Shown: positions 31,475 to 31,837 of the stretch, in pieces
Layout of the letters: the number at the start of each line of letters is the position of its first letter
Numbering within the stretch: position 1 is the stretch's first letter
Assembly: GCA_036496265.1 (NCBI GenBank)
Contig: DASXLL010000017.1
Location: 1-31,837, forward strand
From: CAYLLN01 sp036496265
GTDB lineage: Bacteria; Planctomycetota; Planctomycetia; Pirellulales; Pirellulaceae
Reading direction: 5' to 3'
DNA length: 31,837 nucleotides
The notes under the pieces: generated by a model
What the model saw: the letters and a program-made list of their open reading frames with translations, nothing else
What the model was told of the DNA's origin: nothing
The model's database searches: none
Made by a program: the position numbers and the translations under genes

Positions 31475-31526
31475 AACCCGAAGCGTAAGCGAGGGACGAA
31501 AATGCCCTTCGCTTACGCTTCGGGTT
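31475..31526. repeat. Long perfect palindrome (18-base stem), REP-like
   Basis: The arm at 31475-31492 (starts AACCCGAAGC, ends TAAGCGA) and that at 31509-31526 (starts TCGCTTACGC, ends TTCGGGTT) are exact reverse complements over 18 bases. A wobble pair and two G-C pairs extend the stem to about 21. The loop is around ACGAAAATG. It occupies most of the 76-base gap between the 1090-residue protein gene and its upstream neighbour. There is no T-run on either side. This has the look of a dispersed palindromic repeat that could act as an attenuator or mRNA-protecting hairpin within the transcript. Confidence 0.7.
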
Positions 31527-31531
31527 GGTGT

Positions 31532-31837
31532 TTAGATCAACCCAATCGCCTTCCGCGCGATCCAAAACACACCTAGCAACGTCACCATGGCCGACATCAC
31601 CAGTGGATGCGACCAAAGTTGCAAACGACGAATCTCCGGCGGCGTCTCAGACAGCGCCGCCAGCGACGAGATGACTTTTTCTAACTGCGCTGGCTCGATC
31701 ACCTGCCCGCGCGTCACGCGGGCGATTTCCGCCAGCACTTCCGGCCGCGCGGCCCGGCCAATCCGTTCGATCTCCGCGCCTTGCACAAACATCGCCGCAT
31801 CGAGCATCGCCGACGTTTGCTTGCAAGACAGCTTCAC
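31532..31837 (-). CDS. C-terminal part of a membrane protein (partial, VWA/BatA-type suspected)
   Basis: The gene runs off the right edge, so only the last 101 codons are seen and its true start is beyond the window. The visible part ends with WSHPLVMSAMVTLLGVFWIA followed by RKAIGLI. This is a single C-terminal transmembrane helix with a trailing Arg/Lys and Gly, as in the C-termini of planctomycete membrane proteins with von Willebrand A or glutamine-amidotransferase-like domains next to DUF4175-like genes. A preceding segment, IARVTRGQVIEPAQLEKVIS, is compatible with the end of such a domain. Identification is tentative; the MIDAS motif or any catalytic site would be outside the window. 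Confidence 0.5.
   Translation of the reverse strand: MKLSCKQTSAMLDAAMFVQGAEIERIGRAARPEVLAEIARVTRGQVIEPAQLEKVISSLAALSETPPEIRRLQLWSHPLVMSAMVTLLGVFWIARKAIGLI

Noticed and set aside
1..31837. CRISPR arrays, tRNA or rRNA genes, and transposases
   Set aside because: No regularly spaced identical repeats with spacers, no cloverleaf or rRNA signatures, and no DDE or related transposase motif were seen on either strand.

Overview
The window looks like a piece of a high-GC planctomycete chromosome, probably of the Pirellulales type. This is inferred from gene style: a small transthyretin-like lipoprotein, many secreted proteins of unknown function, repeats of a small beta domain fused to a TlpA-type thioredoxin, TolB-like PD40 proteins, a DUF1570-like lipoprotein peptidase and a very large membrane protein with the look of DUF4175. 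No marker gene such as rRNA is present, so the taxonomy is tentative.

Layout. Positions 1-628 hold no convincing gene but carry a phased array of GGTGAG words. A small lipoprotein gene (629-1105, minus) is divergent from a 13-gene plus-strand exopolysaccharide operon (1479-17022). Genes in the operon overlap or are separated by at most about 85 bases, with ATGA stop/start overlaps at three junctions. In order it encodes: a Wzz/GumC-type chain-length protein without kinase, a family 2 glycosyltransferase, a DegT-type sugar aminotransferase, a Gfo/Idh/MocA oxidoreductase, a left-handed beta-helix acetyltransferase, an FAD-dependent amine-oxidase-like protein, a NodB-type polysaccharide deacetylase, a WecB-type UDP-GlcNAc 2-epimerase, a polyprenyl-phosphate sugar phosphotransferase, a Wzx-type flippase, a Wzy-like polymerase and two family 4 glycosyltransferases. 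Together this is a nearly complete Wzx/Wzy route. The oxidoreductase, aminotransferase, acetyltransferase and epimerase match the last four steps of UDP-ManNAc3NAcA synthesis (WbpB/E/D/I logic). The UDP-GlcNAc 6-dehydrogenase, the outer-membrane exporter and the tyrosine kinase are not in the window.

A secreted glycine-rich protein (17270-18934, plus) follows and ends at a strong intrinsic terminator (18970-19000). It converges with a long minus-strand run from the right edge down to 18999. In transcription order this run holds: the C-terminal end of a membrane protein (partial), a 1090-residue membrane protein, two secreted helical proteins with L[ST]xEQ motifs, a secreted alpha-toroid (prenyltransferase/squalene-cyclase-like) protein, a 964-residue beta-repeat/thioredoxin fusion, two paralogous PD40 beta-propeller proteins, and a lipoprotein metallopeptidase with a PA-IL-like C-terminal domain. 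Gaps are mostly 12-76 bases and nearly every product is exported or membrane-bound, so this reads as one envelope-directed unit of unknown purpose. It is the best candidate here for an undescribed system.

Superimposed on the genes are several perfect palindromes. One is in frame inside the chain-length gene, two lie in frame at the 3' ends of operon genes, one is in the operon leader and a long one sits in an intergenic gap at the right edge. They look like mobile or dispersed REP-like words, but copy number outside the window cannot be seen.
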